From Priestia endophytica DSM 13796 (GTDB taxonomy: Bacteria > Bacillota > Bacilli > Bacillales > Bacillaceae_H): 64,000 nt of DNA. The stretch lies in NCBI RefSeq assembly GCF_900115845.1, contig NZ_FOXX01000001.1, positions 792,334 to 856,333 on the forward strand, written 5' to 3'. This document shows positions 18,699 to 26,437 of this stretch, one piece after another; the first letter of the stretch is position 1; each line of letters begins with the position of its first letter. Made by a program: the position numbers and the translations under genes. Below the pieces are notes generated by a model. It saw only the letters and a list, made by a program, of their open reading frames with translations. It was not told where the DNA came from and searched no databases.

Positions 18699-19538
18699 TT
18701 ACTTCCACTCTATATTTAATCCTACCCCAACTTCTTTAACAATCCCTGTCCTAGCAAGTGCTATTTTAGATTGAAGATCTGTACAATGACATGGATATAA
18801 TGACTGAAGTTCTAGCTTTTCTAAATAACTTACTGTTTTCTCAATTCTGTTTTCAGATGGATTTAGAAGATGAAACCCTCCGATTACACTTATAACTCGT
18901 TCTTCTTCACACACCATTTTTGCTTGTTCAATAATATTGCAAAGTCCAGAATGAGCACAACCAACAATTACAACAAGGCCCTCTTTCGCTTTATACACAA
19001 GGGCTGTGTCATCTACTACATAATCATCTTCATACTGCTCCTCAATGATTACACTCCCAATTGGTTCATCTTCTTCGAAGTCAAACTTTCTGTCAATTTC
19101 TCCTAAGAACACAAGCTTCTCTGTTAACCAAAAAGGCTCTCTTGATAGATGCACAGGAAAATGATAATTCACCTTTTCCTCTGATAAGAGACTGCCGATT
19201 TCACCTTCTGAAGGAAAGAGCTTGCTATTAAAAACAAGAGGGTGTCCAATAACAGTTGGAATTGTATGATCTATTTTTTCTCCTTTTGCCTCCATAAACA
19301 ACCTCACAAGATCTGTTAATCCCCACGTATGATCAATATGACCGTGTGATAATGCAATATAGTGTAACTTTCTAAGGTTAATTCTCATTTTTTCAGCATT
19401 ATGAATAAATGCATGTGAATAACCTGTATCAAATAATATTCTTTTTTCTCTATCTTCTATAAAAAAAGATAGGGCAGGTTCTCCTATAAAATAACGATCA
19501 ATGTATGTATTATTATCAACTAGTACCCTTAAGTTCAT
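18699..19538 (-). CDS. Metallo-beta-lactamase-fold hydrolase (DHPS-like subfamily)
   Basis: A 279-residue metallo-beta-lactamase-fold protein with zinc motif SHGHIDH (about residues 64-70), GCAHSGL (metal His) and GGFHLL near the end. It resembles the subfamily that includes archaeal proteins described as dihydropterin ribofuranosyl-aminobenzene phosphate synthase homologues; in bacteria the substrate is unknown. No partner gene adjoins it: ytzE is convergent, and copA lies upstream on the same strand with about 65 bases between. The reaction cannot be read from sequence. Confidence 0.8.
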   Translation of the reverse strand: MNLRVLVDNNTYIDRYFIGEPALSFFIEDREKRILFDTGYSHAFIHNAEKMRINLRKLHYIALSHGHIDHTWGLTDLVRLFMEAKGEKIDHTIPTVIGHPLVFNSKLFPSEGEIGSLLSEEKVNYHFPVHLSREPFWLTEKLVFLGEIDRKFDFEEDEPIGSVIIEEQYEDDYVVDDTALVYKAKEGLVVIVGCAHSGLCNIIEQAKMVCEEERVISVIGGFHLLNPSENRIEKTVSYLEKLELQSLYPCHCTDLQSKIALARTGIVKEVGVGLNIEWK

Positions 19539-19602
19539 TACTTCTCACCCTTTTTTACTTTATTATACAAAAAAAAGAGGAGTAAAAAGCACTCCTCTTC
19601 CT

Positions 19603-22005
19603 TTATAATTTCAACCTTTGTAATCTTAGAGCATTAATTACAACAGATACAGAGCTAAACGCCATTGCAGCTCCTGCTACCCATGGAGCTAGTAATCCAG
19701 CTGCTGCAATTGGAATTCCTAATGTGTTGTATCCAAACGCCCAGAATAAGTTTTGTTTAATATTTTTAATTGTTTTGTCACTAATAAATAAAGCATCTCC
19801 TATGCTATTTAAATCTCCTCGCATAAGGGTAATATCTGCGGCTTCCAGCGCAACATCTGTCCCTGTTCCAATCGCCATCCCGACATCAGCAAGGGCAAGA
19901 GCAGGAGCATCATTGATTCCATCTCCTACCATGGCTACAAAATGTCCTTTTTCTTTCAGCTTTTGTACTTCCTTGGCCTTTTCTTCTGGAAGTACTCCTG
20001 CAATAACATGTTGGATTCCAACTTGCGCTGCAATTGCTCTAGCCGTTCTTTCGTTGTCACCTGTTATCATAAAAACGTGTAATCCTTGATCTATAAGACG
20101 CTGTACAGCTTCTTTTGACGTCTCTTTTACTGTATCTGCCACAGCAATAATTCCTTCATATACTCCATCAATGGCTACAAGCATCGCTGTTTTTCCTTCT
20201 TCCTCAAGCTTGCTCATATGCTCTTCAGCTACTTCAATGTGAATACCATGTTGAAGCATAAGCTTACGAGTACCAACAAGAACTTTTCTTCCTTCTACAG
20301 TTGCAGTAATCCCAAACCCTGAGAGAGATTCGAATTGTGAAACAGAACAGAGCTCAATTTTTCTTCCTTCTACTTCTTCTACGATAGCCCCTGCAAGCGG
20401 ATGTTCAGATTGTTTTTCAGCTGATCCTGCTATCCGTAGAAGTTCTGTAACTTTCATTTTTCCACGTACTAAAACATCCGTTACTTTTGGTGTTCCATTT
20501 GTAATTGTACCTGTTTTATCAAGAATAACTGTATCAATTTTATGGGCTGTTTCTAAATATTCGCCACCCTTAAATAAAATACCGTATTCTGCTGCACGTC
20601 CAGATCCTGCCATAATTGAAGTTGGCGTTGCTAATCCAAGAGCACAAGGACAAGCAATCACAAGAACAGCAATCAGCGCTTCTAAAGACGGTGCAAACTG
20701 TCCTGGTTCAACCCAGATATACCAAATCAAAAAGGTTACGATTGCAATACCGACAACAATAGGTACAAAAACTCCTGAAATTTTATCAGCTAAGCGCTGA
20801 ATAGGAGCTTTCGAACCTTGAGCTTCTTCAACAACTTGGATAATTTGAGCTAGCGCTGTTTCTTTTCCAACTCTAGTTGCTTCTACTTTTAAAAAACCAT
20901 TTTTATTAATTGTGGCTCCAATCACTTTGTCGCCAACTTTTTTATCCACTGGGACGCTTTCCCCTGTAAGCATTCCTTCGTCTATGCTTGACTCTCCAGC
21001 AATAACTTCCCCATCAACAGGAATTTTCTCTCCTGGTTTAATATATAAGATATCCCCTTTTCTTACGTCATCAATAGATATTTCTATTTCTTTCCCATCG
21101 CGAAAAATAGTGGCTGTTTTTGCTTTAAGACTCATCATTTTCTTGATTGCTTCTGAGGAACGTCCTTTTGCTTTTGCCTCAAAAAGTTTTCCTAATAAAA
21201 TGAGCGTAAGTAAAACCGCACTTGTTTCATAATAAAGCTCAATGTGATGACTTCCTGATGAACGGAGAGTCATATATAGAGAATAAAAATAAGCAGCACT
21301 TGTTCCTAAAGCAACAAGCACATCCATATTTGCACTCTTATTTTTTAATGCTTTAAAAGCGCCAATATAGAACTGCCCGCCAATAATAAATTGCACAGGC
21401 GTTGCTAATGCAAACTGAAACCATGGATTCATAAATAAATCTGGCACAGGAAGAAAAGAAGTAAAAGAAAAATGGCCGACCATCGTCCATAAAAGTGGCA
21501 AACTTAATATAAGCGAACCCCAAAACTTCATCTGCTGTCTTTTTAAAATTTTTTCACGATAATCCACATTTTCCGTTTCTTCTTTGACTTTAGCATCATA
21601 ACCAAGTTTTCTTACTTTTTCAGTCATATCTGATGGTGATAGAGTATTTTTGTTATAAACGACTGTTGCCGTTTCAAGTGCAAAGTTTACAGTAGCGTCT
21701 TCTACGCCTTCTAGTTTGTTCAACCCTTTCTCAATCCGGTTTGCGCATGCTGCGCATGTCATTCCCATTAGTACAAGCTCTGTTTTTTCTTTTACAACCT
21801 CATAACCAAGCTTATTCACTTTTTCTTCAATTTGATTTTCGTTTATTTCATCTTTATTATACTTTACTGTACACAACTCTAACGCAAAGTTTACATTTGC
21901 TTCCTCTACCCCTTCTAACTTTTTTAATCCTCTCTCAATCCGATTTGCACATGCTGCACATGTCATTCCGCTAATAGACAAGGAAGCTTCTTTATACGTT
22001 GTCAT
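19603..22005 (-). CDS. copA: Copper-exporting P1B-type ATPase
   Basis: CopA pumps Cu(I) out of the cytosol. The 800-residue protein starts with two heavy-metal-binding domains, each with GMTCAAC (residues 13-19 and 81-87), then eight membrane segments with the copper-site CPC ([11 protein letters not shown]), the phosphatase TGES, the phosphorylation motif DKTGT, an HP dipeptide (SEHPLAGA) and [10 protein letters not shown]. An in-frame GTG/ATG lies upstream, but GGGGGG stands 5 nt before the ATG at 22005. A CsoR-type operator overlaps this leader, and a terminator separates it from copZ, so copA appears to have its own copper-controlled promoter. Confidence 0.96.
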   Translation of the reverse strand: MTTYKEASLSISGMTCAACANRIERGLKKLEGVEEANVNFALELCTVKYNKDEINENQIEEKVNKLGYEVVKEKTELVLMGMTCAACANRIEKGLNKLEGVEDATVNFALETATVVYNKNTLSPSDMTEKVRKLGYDAKVKEETENVDYREKILKRQQMKFWGSLILSLPLLWTMVGHFSFTSFLPVPDLFMNPWFQFALATPVQFIIGGQFYIGAFKALKNKSANMDVLVALGTSAAYFYSLYMTLRSSGSHHIELYYETSAVLLTLILLGKLFEAKAKGRSSEAIKKMMSLKAKTATIFRDGKEIEISIDDVRKGDILYIKPGEKIPVDGEVIAGESSIDEGMLTGESVPVDKKVGDKVIGATINKNGFLKVEATRVGKETALAQIIQVVEEAQGSKAPIQRLADKISGVFVPIVVGIAIVTFLIWYIWVEPGQFAPSLEALIAVLVIACPCALGLATPTSIMAGSGRAAEYGILFKGGEYLETAHKIDTVILDKTGTITNGTPKVTDVLVRGKMKVTELLRIAGSAEKQSEHPLAGAIVEEVEGRKIELCSVSQFESLSGFGITATVEGRKVLVGTRKLMLQHGIHIEVAEEHMSKLEEEGKTAMLVAIDGVYEGIIAVADTVKETSKEAVQRLIDQGLHVFMITGDNERTARAIAAQVGIQHVIAGVLPEEKAKEVQKLKEKGHFVAMVGDGINDAPALALADVGMAIGTGTDVALEAADITLMRGDLNSIGDALFISDKTIKNIKQNLFWAFGYNTLGIPIAAAGLLAPWVAGAAMAFSSVSVVINALRLQRLKL

Positions 22006-22018
22006 ATTATCCCCCCAC

Positions 22019-22035
22019 ATACCCACGTAGGGTAT
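22019..22035. promoter_or_regulatory. CsoR-type copper operator before copA
   Basis: ATACCC-ACGTA-GGGTAT, a perfect 6+5+6 inverted repeat 14 bases upstream of the copA start. It fits the ATACCC/GGGTAT core bound by Bacillus CsoR. Copper would release the repressor. Confidence 0.75.
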
Positions 22036-22049
22036 ATACTTTTTAAGAA

Positions 22050-22079
22050 AAATAGCGCACGAGATTTCGTACGCTATTT
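22050..22079 (-). terminator. Terminator after copZ
   Basis: AAATAGCG-T-ACGA, loop AATC, TCGT-G-CGCTATTT on the minus strand, followed by TTC TT. It directly follows the copZ stop codon and precedes the copA operator. Confidence 0.7.
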
Positions 22080-22081
22080 AT

Positions 22082-22288
22082 TTATTTTACATCATAGCCT
22101 TGGTCGTCAATTGTTTCTTTAATTTCATCAAGAGTTGCTTTATCTTCATCAAATTCAACTGTTACAGATTTTGCATTCAAGTTCACGTCTACTTTTTCTA
22201 CTCCATTAAGTTCTCCAACGCTACCTTCAATTGCTTTTACACAGTGGTTACATGACATACCTTCAACATTTAAAGTTACTTTTCCCAT
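22082..22288 (-). CDS. copZ: Copper chaperone CopZ
   Basis: A 68-residue single heavy-metal-associated domain with GMSCNHC (metal cysteines) and the beta-alpha-beta-beta-alpha-beta length typical of CopZ, which carries Cu(I) to CopA. The ATG at 22288 is 9 nt behind AAAGGAG; the ATG at 22297 abuts the site and is less likely. It lies 14 bases after csoR, in one transcript with it. Confidence 0.95.
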   Translation of the reverse strand: MGKVTLNVEGMSCNHCVKAIEGSVGELNGVEKVDVNLNAKSVTVEFDEDKATLDEIKETIDDQGYDVK

Positions 22289-22302
22289 GTTCTCCATCTC
22301 CT

Positions 22303-22629
22303 TTATTTCATTAATCTCTTCATTGTTGTTAATAGCTCATCAATAATTTCTGGATCATCATTTTTAACACGTTCTACCACGCAATGTTTTAAATGACCTT
22401 CAAGCAATATTTTACTAACACTATTTAAAGCTGATTGAGCAGCTGCGATTTGTGTAATTACGTCATCACAATACGTATCTTTATCAATCAATCCTTTAAT
22501 GCCACGAATTTGGCCTTCAACGCGATTTAAGCGACTTGTTAAATTCTTTTTTACTTCTTCAGAATGATGACTTCTTCGCTCAGTTGAAGTATGACAAAGA
22601 TTTTCTTCTACAATTTTCTCTTCTTTCAA
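22303..22629 (-). CDS. csoR: Copper-sensing transcriptional repressor CsoR
   Basis: A 108-residue CsoR/RcnR-family repressor. The three Cu(I) ligands are all present: Cys54, His79 and Cys83 (Cys, 25 residues, His, 4, Cys, as in B. subtilis CsoR). The N-terminal 25 residues are a His- and Glu-rich tail. The start is TTG, 5 nt behind GGGGGAG. It heads the csoR-copZ transcript and should repress this and copA until copper binds. Confidence 0.94.
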   Translation of the reverse strand: MKEEKIVEENLCHTSTERRSHHSEEVKKNLTSRLNRVEGQIRGIKGLIDKDTYCDDVITQIAAAQSALNSVSKILLEGHLKHCVVERVKNDDPEIIDELLTTMKRLMK

Positions 22630-22658
22630 TTATTCTCCCCCTTTCTATTTCGAGATTA

Positions 22659-22679
22659 ACATACCCCCCCTCCCTATGT
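22659..22679. promoter_or_regulatory. Candidate CsoR site before csoR
   Basis: ACATA, a C-rich core of eleven bases, TATGT. CsoR sites are GC tracts flanked by an AT-rich inverted repeat; this fits less well than the copA site. It lies about 30 bases upstream of the csoR start. Confidence 0.45.
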
Positions 22680-22777
22680 AAAGGATAAAGCTTCTATTTT
22701 TTTATCTTCCCTTTTCTACACCTTTTTATCTATAAAAACAAAAAATAAGAGCTTTAGCGCTCTTATTTTAAGCTATC

Positions 22778-22969
22778 TTATTTAAATTTCACTTCTTTTA
22801 ACTTTCCTGTTTGTTGTTTCTTTTGTAGAGGAAAACGCTGCTTTTCTAATCTGTCAATTTGAGTAATTTGTGAATCATGAACAACAATCTCCACCGAACC
22901 ATATTCAATGCCTTGAAGTGATTGTACAATACGATCAATCCACTGTTGGTCAATTTGCTTTTCTCCCAT
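22778..22969 (-). CDS. yezD: YezD family (DUF2292) small protein
   Basis: A 63-residue protein of the YezD/DUF2292 family: a short N-terminal helix (QWIDRIVQSLQGI) followed by a beta hairpin (GSVEIVVHDSQITQID) and a basic tail. The family has no known function and tends to occur with sulfur-assimilation genes, as here. The ATG at 22969 is 8 nt behind GGAGG; the upstream TTG overlaps the site. A long structured leader precedes it, with the repeated hairpin-terminator element and a second hairpin (22992-23010) ending close to the ribosome site. A role in reading that leader is only speculation. Confidence 0.85.
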   Translation of the reverse strand: MGEKQIDQQWIDRIVQSLQGIEYGSVEIVVHDSQITQIDRLEKQRFPLQKKQQTGKLKEVKFK

Positions 22970-22991
22970 AGAAAATCCCTCCAATTTTAAT

Positions 22992-23010
22992 CTCGACTAT
23001 TTCAGTCGAG
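22992..23010 (-). promoter_or_regulatory. Hairpin adjacent to the yezD ribosome site
   Basis: CTCGAC, 7-nt loop, GTCGAG, ending about 8 bases before GGAGG. It could affect yezD translation or mRNA stability; it lacks a T run on the coding strand. Confidence 0.5.
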
Positions 23011-23018
23011 TTTTAATT

Positions 23019-23091
23019 AAAAAAGACTCCTTTCATCTACATACCATTAATTGGAATTAGATAAGAAGGAGCCTTTAGTTGTCTAATCGGC
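23019..23091 (-). ncRNA. Leader element A: conserved hairpin overlapping a terminator, before yezD
   Basis: On the minus strand a 21-nt hairpin (23091-23071) reads GCC-GA-TTAG-ACAA-CTAA-A-GGC: an outer 3-bp stem, a GA/A internal loop, a 4-bp stem and a 4-nt A-rich loop. Its last GGC is also the start of the 5' arm (GGCTCCTT) of a terminator closed by AAGGAGTC and TTTTTT (down to 23019). Only one of the two can form fully. The same design occurs at leaders B, C and D. No T-box or SAM-riboswitch core is present. Confidence 0.6.
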
Positions 23092-23150
23092 ATCTTTTAG
23101 TATGTAGTTTTATAACTTAGTAATTCAATTGGTTTTGTATGATTAATTGG

Positions 23151-23179
23151 ATTATAGCCTATTCATGAAATGATGTCTA
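23151..23179 (-). promoter_or_regulatory. Promoter of the yezD leader
   Basis: Minus-strand TAGACA (23179-23174), 17-bp spacer, TATAAT (23156-23151). Just downstream is an ACCAATTGAATTAC segment resembling the GGAATTA boxes near other sulfur genes. Confidence 0.7.
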
Positions 23180-23210
23180 CCTGTTTTCTAAAAAAAGACA
23201 AAATTTGTAG

Positions 23211-23636
23211 TTAATTTAATTGTATAGGTTTTAAATTTCCTTTTAATAGATCATCAAGCGTAGTTTGTTCAAGTACATATGCAATTGTGTCTCGAACAAG
23301 AGTCCAAAGTGGCTTTAATAAGCAGGTCTTTTCAAGTGCACATGGTTCATAAGCTGTTACACTAGCACAGCTCATTGGAGAAAGAGGTCCTTCTATTTTT
23401 CGAATGACTTCACCAATGTTAATGTCTTCAGGCTGTTGACTTAAGAAGTAACCTCCGTGTATACCACGTTTACTCTCTACATATCCTAGTTTCTTAAGGG
23501 TAAGTAAAATTTTTTCTAGATATTTTACTGTAACAAGTGTTGCATCAGAAATATCGCTGATAGACATAAGTTCTTTCTTCTGCCCAAGAACAATAAGAGC
23601 ACGTAGTGCATACTCACCTTTACTGGAGACTTTCAT
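23211..23636 (-). CDS. Rrf2 family transcriptional regulator with a cysteine triad
   Basis: A 141-residue Rrf2 winged-helix regulator: HTH around ISDISDATLVTVKYLEKIL, wing RGIHGGYFL. It carries Cys90, Cys99 and Cys105, close to the spacing used for [2Fe-2S] ligation in IscR/RsrR-type members. CymR, the Bacillus cysteine regulator, is the same family but lacks these cysteines, so this is a different member, perhaps sensing redox, iron-sulfur or sulfur status. A GGAATTA-containing box overlaps its own upstream region, suggesting autoregulation. It lies between the ssuE-type gene and yezD in the sulfur island. Confidence 0.85.
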   Translation of the reverse strand: MKVSSKGEYALRALIVLGQKKELMSISDISDATLVTVKYLEKILLTLKKLGYVESKRGIHGGYFLSQQPEDINIGEVIRKIEGPLSPMSCASVTAYEPCALEKTCLLKPLWTLVRDTIAYVLEQTTLDDLLKGNLKPIQLN

Positions 23637-23658
23637 ATTCCCACCCCTAAAACTTACT

Positions 23659-23678
23659 ATACCTATCGGAATTAGTAT
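23659..23678. promoter_or_regulatory. Rrf2/CymR-like box before the Rrf2 gene
   Basis: ATACCTAT-CGGA-ATTAGTAT, an imperfect dyad (6 of 8 positions pair) containing TATCGGAATTA, about 25 bases upstream of the Rrf2 start. The same TATCGGAAT core occurs at 29601-29621. Confidence 0.5.
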
Positions 23679-23730
23679 AATTATATCTATTTTCTGATTT
23701 ATTGTCTACCTAAAATAAAGCTCTAAATGT

Positions 23731-23763
23731 AAAAAAGTCGTTAAGAATTTCATCTTAACGACT
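23731..23763 (-). terminator. Terminator after the FMN-reductase gene
   Basis: AGTCGTTAAGA, 6-nt loop, TCTTAACGACT, followed on the minus strand by TTTTT. It ends the ribR-ORF-reductase transcript. Confidence 0.92.
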
Positions 23764-23815
23764 AAAGAAGAACATCTCGTTTTCATATGACGTGTATAAA
23801 ATAAAGCACACTTTA

Positions 23816-24361
23816 TTAATTTACAGGAATGGTACGTTTTGCTTCATTAATAGATAACGCTAATAACTTATCAATACGTTCTCTTATCTCATCTTCAATA
23901 GTATAGTGTTCATTGCTTATTTGCTCCACTTGTGTGTCTATAACATAGGCTCCGCTTAAAATATTTGTTGCTCCAAGGGCTGATAATACAGGCTTTAATG
24001 CATAATCAATAGAAAGTAGGTGTCCAAAAGAACCTCCTAGTACAAGTGGAACGACCGTTTTTCCCTCTAGTCCTTTCTGTGGTAACAAATCTAAATAAGT
24101 TTTTAAAATACCTGTATAAGCAGATTTATAAACAGGTGTCAGTACAACAACAATGTGAGCATTTGCTACCTTTTCGTTAGCCTTTATAATTTCTTGGCTA
24201 TGAAAATTAGCTGAAATCAAATCCTCCGCAGGTAAGTCTGAAACAAAAACTGTTTCAGTTGAAACATTCTCTTTCTTAAAATACTGCTCTGCTTTATCGA
24301 ATAATCCTTTTAAACGTGATTTCTTACTGTTTCCTCCATAGATGATCACTGCATTTGTCAT
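23816..24361 (-). CDS. ssuE: NAD(P)H-dependent FMN reductase (SsuE-like)
   Basis: A 181-residue flavodoxin-fold reductase of the SsuE/NADPH-dependent FMN reductase family, with YGGNSKKSR (FMN phosphate loop), VLTPVYKSAYTGILKTYLD and PLVLGGSFGHLLSID. It would supply FMNH2 to the two-component monooxygenases of the island (SsuD, CmoJ, CmoO), none of which has its own reductase. It lies 17 bases after the small ORF and ends at a strong terminator. Naming it SsuE is by role and similarity. Confidence 0.87.
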   Translation of the reverse strand: MTNAVIIYGGNSKKSRLKGLFDKAEQYFKKENVSTETVFVSDLPAEDLISANFHSQEIIKANEKVANAHIVVVLTPVYKSAYTGILKTYLDLLPQKGLEGKTVVPLVLGGSFGHLLSIDYALKPVLSALGATNILSGAYVIDTQVEQISNEHYTIEDEIRERIDKLLALSINEAKRTIPVN

Positions 24362-24378
24362 ATTATTATCTCCTTTCT

Positions 24379-24705
24379 TTAATACTTGCTTAATGGATTT
24401 TCTTCAAGGATATTTAAAAAATCATGAAACTTTCTTGCTAACCCTCCTTGCCCAAATTTCAAATACTTTGTACTTCCTTTTTTTATCCCTTTTTCTTCAA
24501 GATAATTTAAAAATGCTAATAAATAAATACGACGAGAAAGAATATTAATAACACCGTGATTATAAAGCCAGTCTTCAATTGTATTAAATGTACCTCGATT
24601 AAGACCGTACCTTTGATAGCACCAATTATAAAAATGTACATTCGGTAAGTTAAGATATTCGCTTGTTTTGATCGACACTTTTGCTTCTGAAGACAGCTCC
24701 TGCAT
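24379..24705 (-). CDS. Unrecognised protein overlapping ribR; possibly the RibR C-terminal domain
   Basis: A 108-residue basic protein with aromatic-rich NVHFYNWCYQRYGLNRG and a final LKFGQGGLARKFHDFL. It starts inside the ribR frame (56-base overlap, +1 relative frame) behind a perfect AAAGGAGG at 9 nt. RibR of B. subtilis is about 230 residues, a flavokinase domain plus a C-terminal domain; kinase part and this ORF together would give about that size. So it may be the RibR C-terminal domain made as a separate chain, or the result of a one-base frameshift. No catalytic motif seen. Confidence 0.6.
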   Translation of the reverse strand: MQELSSEAKVSIKTSEYLNLPNVHFYNWCYQRYGLNRGTFNTIEDWLYNHGVINILSRRIYLLAFLNYLEEKGIKKGSTKYLKFGQGGLARKFHDFLNILEENPLSKY

Positions 24706-25078
24706 ATTCTTTATCCTCCTTTATTTGTGTAAGAAGTGAGTGAAGTGAAGTGAATTTTTGTTCAGCGCGGATGTAAAAAAGAGGAATGCATTTTAAATGT
24801 TGACCATATAAGTCTCCTTCAAAATTTAGGAGGTGAATTTCAATTGTATGTTTAAGGTCAAAGCCTATCGTTGGTTTGAATCCTATGTTCATAATACCTT
24901 CGTACTTTTTGGAATTTAAATGAACTTGCACACCGTAAACCCCATTTTGAAGCGAGGGAGATGAAGAAGCTACATTAGCTGTGGGAAATCCAAGCTTTCT
25001 TCCAATCTTCATACCATGAATTACTTCTCCACCAAACTCTTGTTTATTAATCCACTGTACATTTTTCTTAATTTCCAT
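24650..25078 (-). CDS. ribR: RibR-like riboflavin kinase (flavokinase domain only)
   Basis: A 142-residue riboflavin kinase domain without the FAD synthetase domain of RibF. Family motifs are GRKLGFPTANV (ATP/Mg loop), GVYGVQV, MNIGFKPTIG and TIEIHLLNFEGDLYG (catalytic Glu region). RibR converts riboflavin to FMN and in B. subtilis belongs to the ytmI sulfur operon, where it also interferes with FMN-riboswitch control. Here FMN supply fits the FMN-dependent monooxygenases nearby. The ATG at 25078 follows a GGAAAGGGTGAT stretch. Leader B and a promoter of its own precede it. Confidence 0.87.
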   Translation of the reverse strand: MEIKKNVQWINKQEFGGEVIHGMKIGRKLGFPTANVASSSPSLQNGVYGVQVHLNSKKYEGIMNIGFKPTIGFDLKHTIEIHLLNFEGDLYGQHLKCIPLFYIRAEQKFTSLHSLLTQIKEDKEYAGAVFRSKSVDQNKRIS

Positions 25079-25103
25079 CCTTATCACCCTTTCCTTTGAA
25101 ATA

Positions 25104-25162
25104 AGAAAAGGCCTTTGATGCGTAGTATCTACACACCAAAGGCCTCTAGTTTTCTAGCCGGC
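25104..25162 (-). ncRNA. Leader element B: conserved hairpin overlapping a terminator, before ribR
   Basis: Minus strand 25162-25142 reads GCC-GG-CTAG-AAAA-CTAG-A-GGC, the same fold as leader A with three changed base pairs kept complementary. Its final AGGC opens the terminator 5' arm AGGCCTTTGGTGTG, closed by GCATCAAAGGCCT and a TTTTCTT tail (to 25104). The terminator also lies behind sndA and could end that operon's transcript; the conserved first hairpin argues for a regulatory role. Confidence 0.6.
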
Positions 25163-25180
25163 AAATATTAGATTACGTTT

Positions 25181-25209
25181 ATATTAAAACAATTATTCCT
25201 ATTTGTAAA
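25181..25209 (-). promoter_or_regulatory. Promoter of the ribR leader
   Basis: Minus-strand TTTACA (25209-25204), 17-bp spacer, TAATAT (25186-25181). The spacer contains AAATAGGAATAATT, like the GGAATTA boxes elsewhere in the island; a repressor there would block RNA polymerase. Confidence 0.6.
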
Positions 25210-25285
25210 GTAGGATTTAAATTTTCACTTCTTTTTTCTTTTTATAAATTCTTCTCTTCTCATTAGGTTTTTTTATACATTATTG

Positions 25286-26437
25286 TTAGATTTTCAATAC
25301 ATCATGCTGTTGTTGCAAAAGGTATTTAGCACTGCTATACAAGAAATAAGCTCCTTTTATTAATGCTTTTTCGTTTATTGTAAAAGAAGGATGATGCCAA
25401 TCTTCTGTTCCACTTGTTCCTAAAAATGCAAAAGCCCCCGGTACTTTCTCTAGATAATGAGCAAAGTCTTCTCCTGCTGTTGAAAGCTCTGGTTCAATAG
25501 TTTCTAGCCCAGCACTTTTGGCTCCAGACTCTATTGCTTCAATTATGCTGCAGTGATTAATCAGCGATGGCGGCCCTTCATACCATTTGATATCTCCCTC
25601 CATTAAAAATGTATTAAATATATTTTCTAAGATTGTATAGAAACGTTCTTTGACATGTGCACGCACTTCTTTATCGAATGTTCTCACTGTTCCCTCAATC
25701 GTAACCGAGCTCGGAATAACATTCCATGTGTTTCCTCCCTCAATTCTTGTTACACTCACAACCGCATTTTTTAGCGGAGAAACATTTCGGCTTACAATGG
25801 TTTGTAAAGCTGTAATTATGTGAGCTGATGCTACAATTGGATCGTTTCCATTATGAGGAAGAGCTGCATGCGCTCCTTTTCCATTGATCACAACTTTAAA
25901 ACGATCAACAGCCGCCATTAATGGGCCACCCTTAATTCCTATTGTTCCAACTTGTAGGTCAGGCTTGTTATGAAGGCCAACAATAGCCTCTACATCTTCC
26001 AAATGGCCTGCTTTAATAACTTTTTCTGCTCCAGCTCCGTATTCTTCAGCAGGCTGAAATAAGAGGCGAATGCTGCCTTGAAGTTGTTCTTCTTCTTTTT
26101 TTAATAAATAGGCTGCTCCAATAGCAGTTGCTGTATGAAAATCATGACCACATGCATGCATTTTTCCACGTATTTTTGAGGCATATGGAAGATCTGTTTT
26201 CTCTTGAATGGGTAGAGCGTCAATATCTGCTCTAATGGCAACAACAGGGCCCTCATTATTACCGATGTTTGCCACAACTCCCGTTTTTAAAATTGTCTCT
26301 TCCAAGCGAATATCTTCGTCTATTAGCCATTCTTTAATTCTACTCGTTGTTTCAAATTCTTCGTGAGAAAGTTCAGGGTATTGATGTAAATGCCTATAAA
26401 TATGAATTAGACGTTCCTCAAGAACTTTGGCATTCAT
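25286..26437 (-). CDS. sndA: M20 family N-acyl amino acid deacylase (SndA-like)
   Basis: A 383-residue M20D amidohydrolase with metal motifs RADIDALP, HACGHDFHTA and PAEEYGAGA, STAGEDFAHYLEK and a final HHPSF. In the B. subtilis S-(2-succino)cysteine route, SndA (YtnL) removes an N-acetyl group after oxidation. The start at 26437 follows AAAGGAGGAG; the longer frame to 26464 is unsupported. It overlaps the upstream GNAT gene by 20 bases, so is co-expressed. Substrate assignment is by operon context and could be another acylated sulfur amino acid. Confidence 0.85.
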   Translation of the reverse strand: MNAKVLEERLIHIYRHLHQYPELSHEEFETTSRIKEWLIDEDIRLEETILKTGVVANIGNNEGPVVAIRADIDALPIQEKTDLPYASKIRGKMHACGHDFHTATAIGAAYLLKKEEEQLQGSIRLLFQPAEEYGAGAEKVIKAGHLEDVEAIVGLHNKPDLQVGTIGIKGGPLMAAVDRFKVVINGKGAHAALPHNGNDPIVASAHIITALQTIVSRNVSPLKNAVVSVTRIEGGNTWNVIPSSVTIEGTVRTFDKEVRAHVKERFYTILENIFNTFLMEGDIKWYEGPPSLINHCSIIEAIESGAKSAGLETIEPELSTAGEDFAHYLEKVPGAFAFLGTSGTEDWHHPSFTINEKALIKGAYFLYSSAKYLLQQQHDVLKI

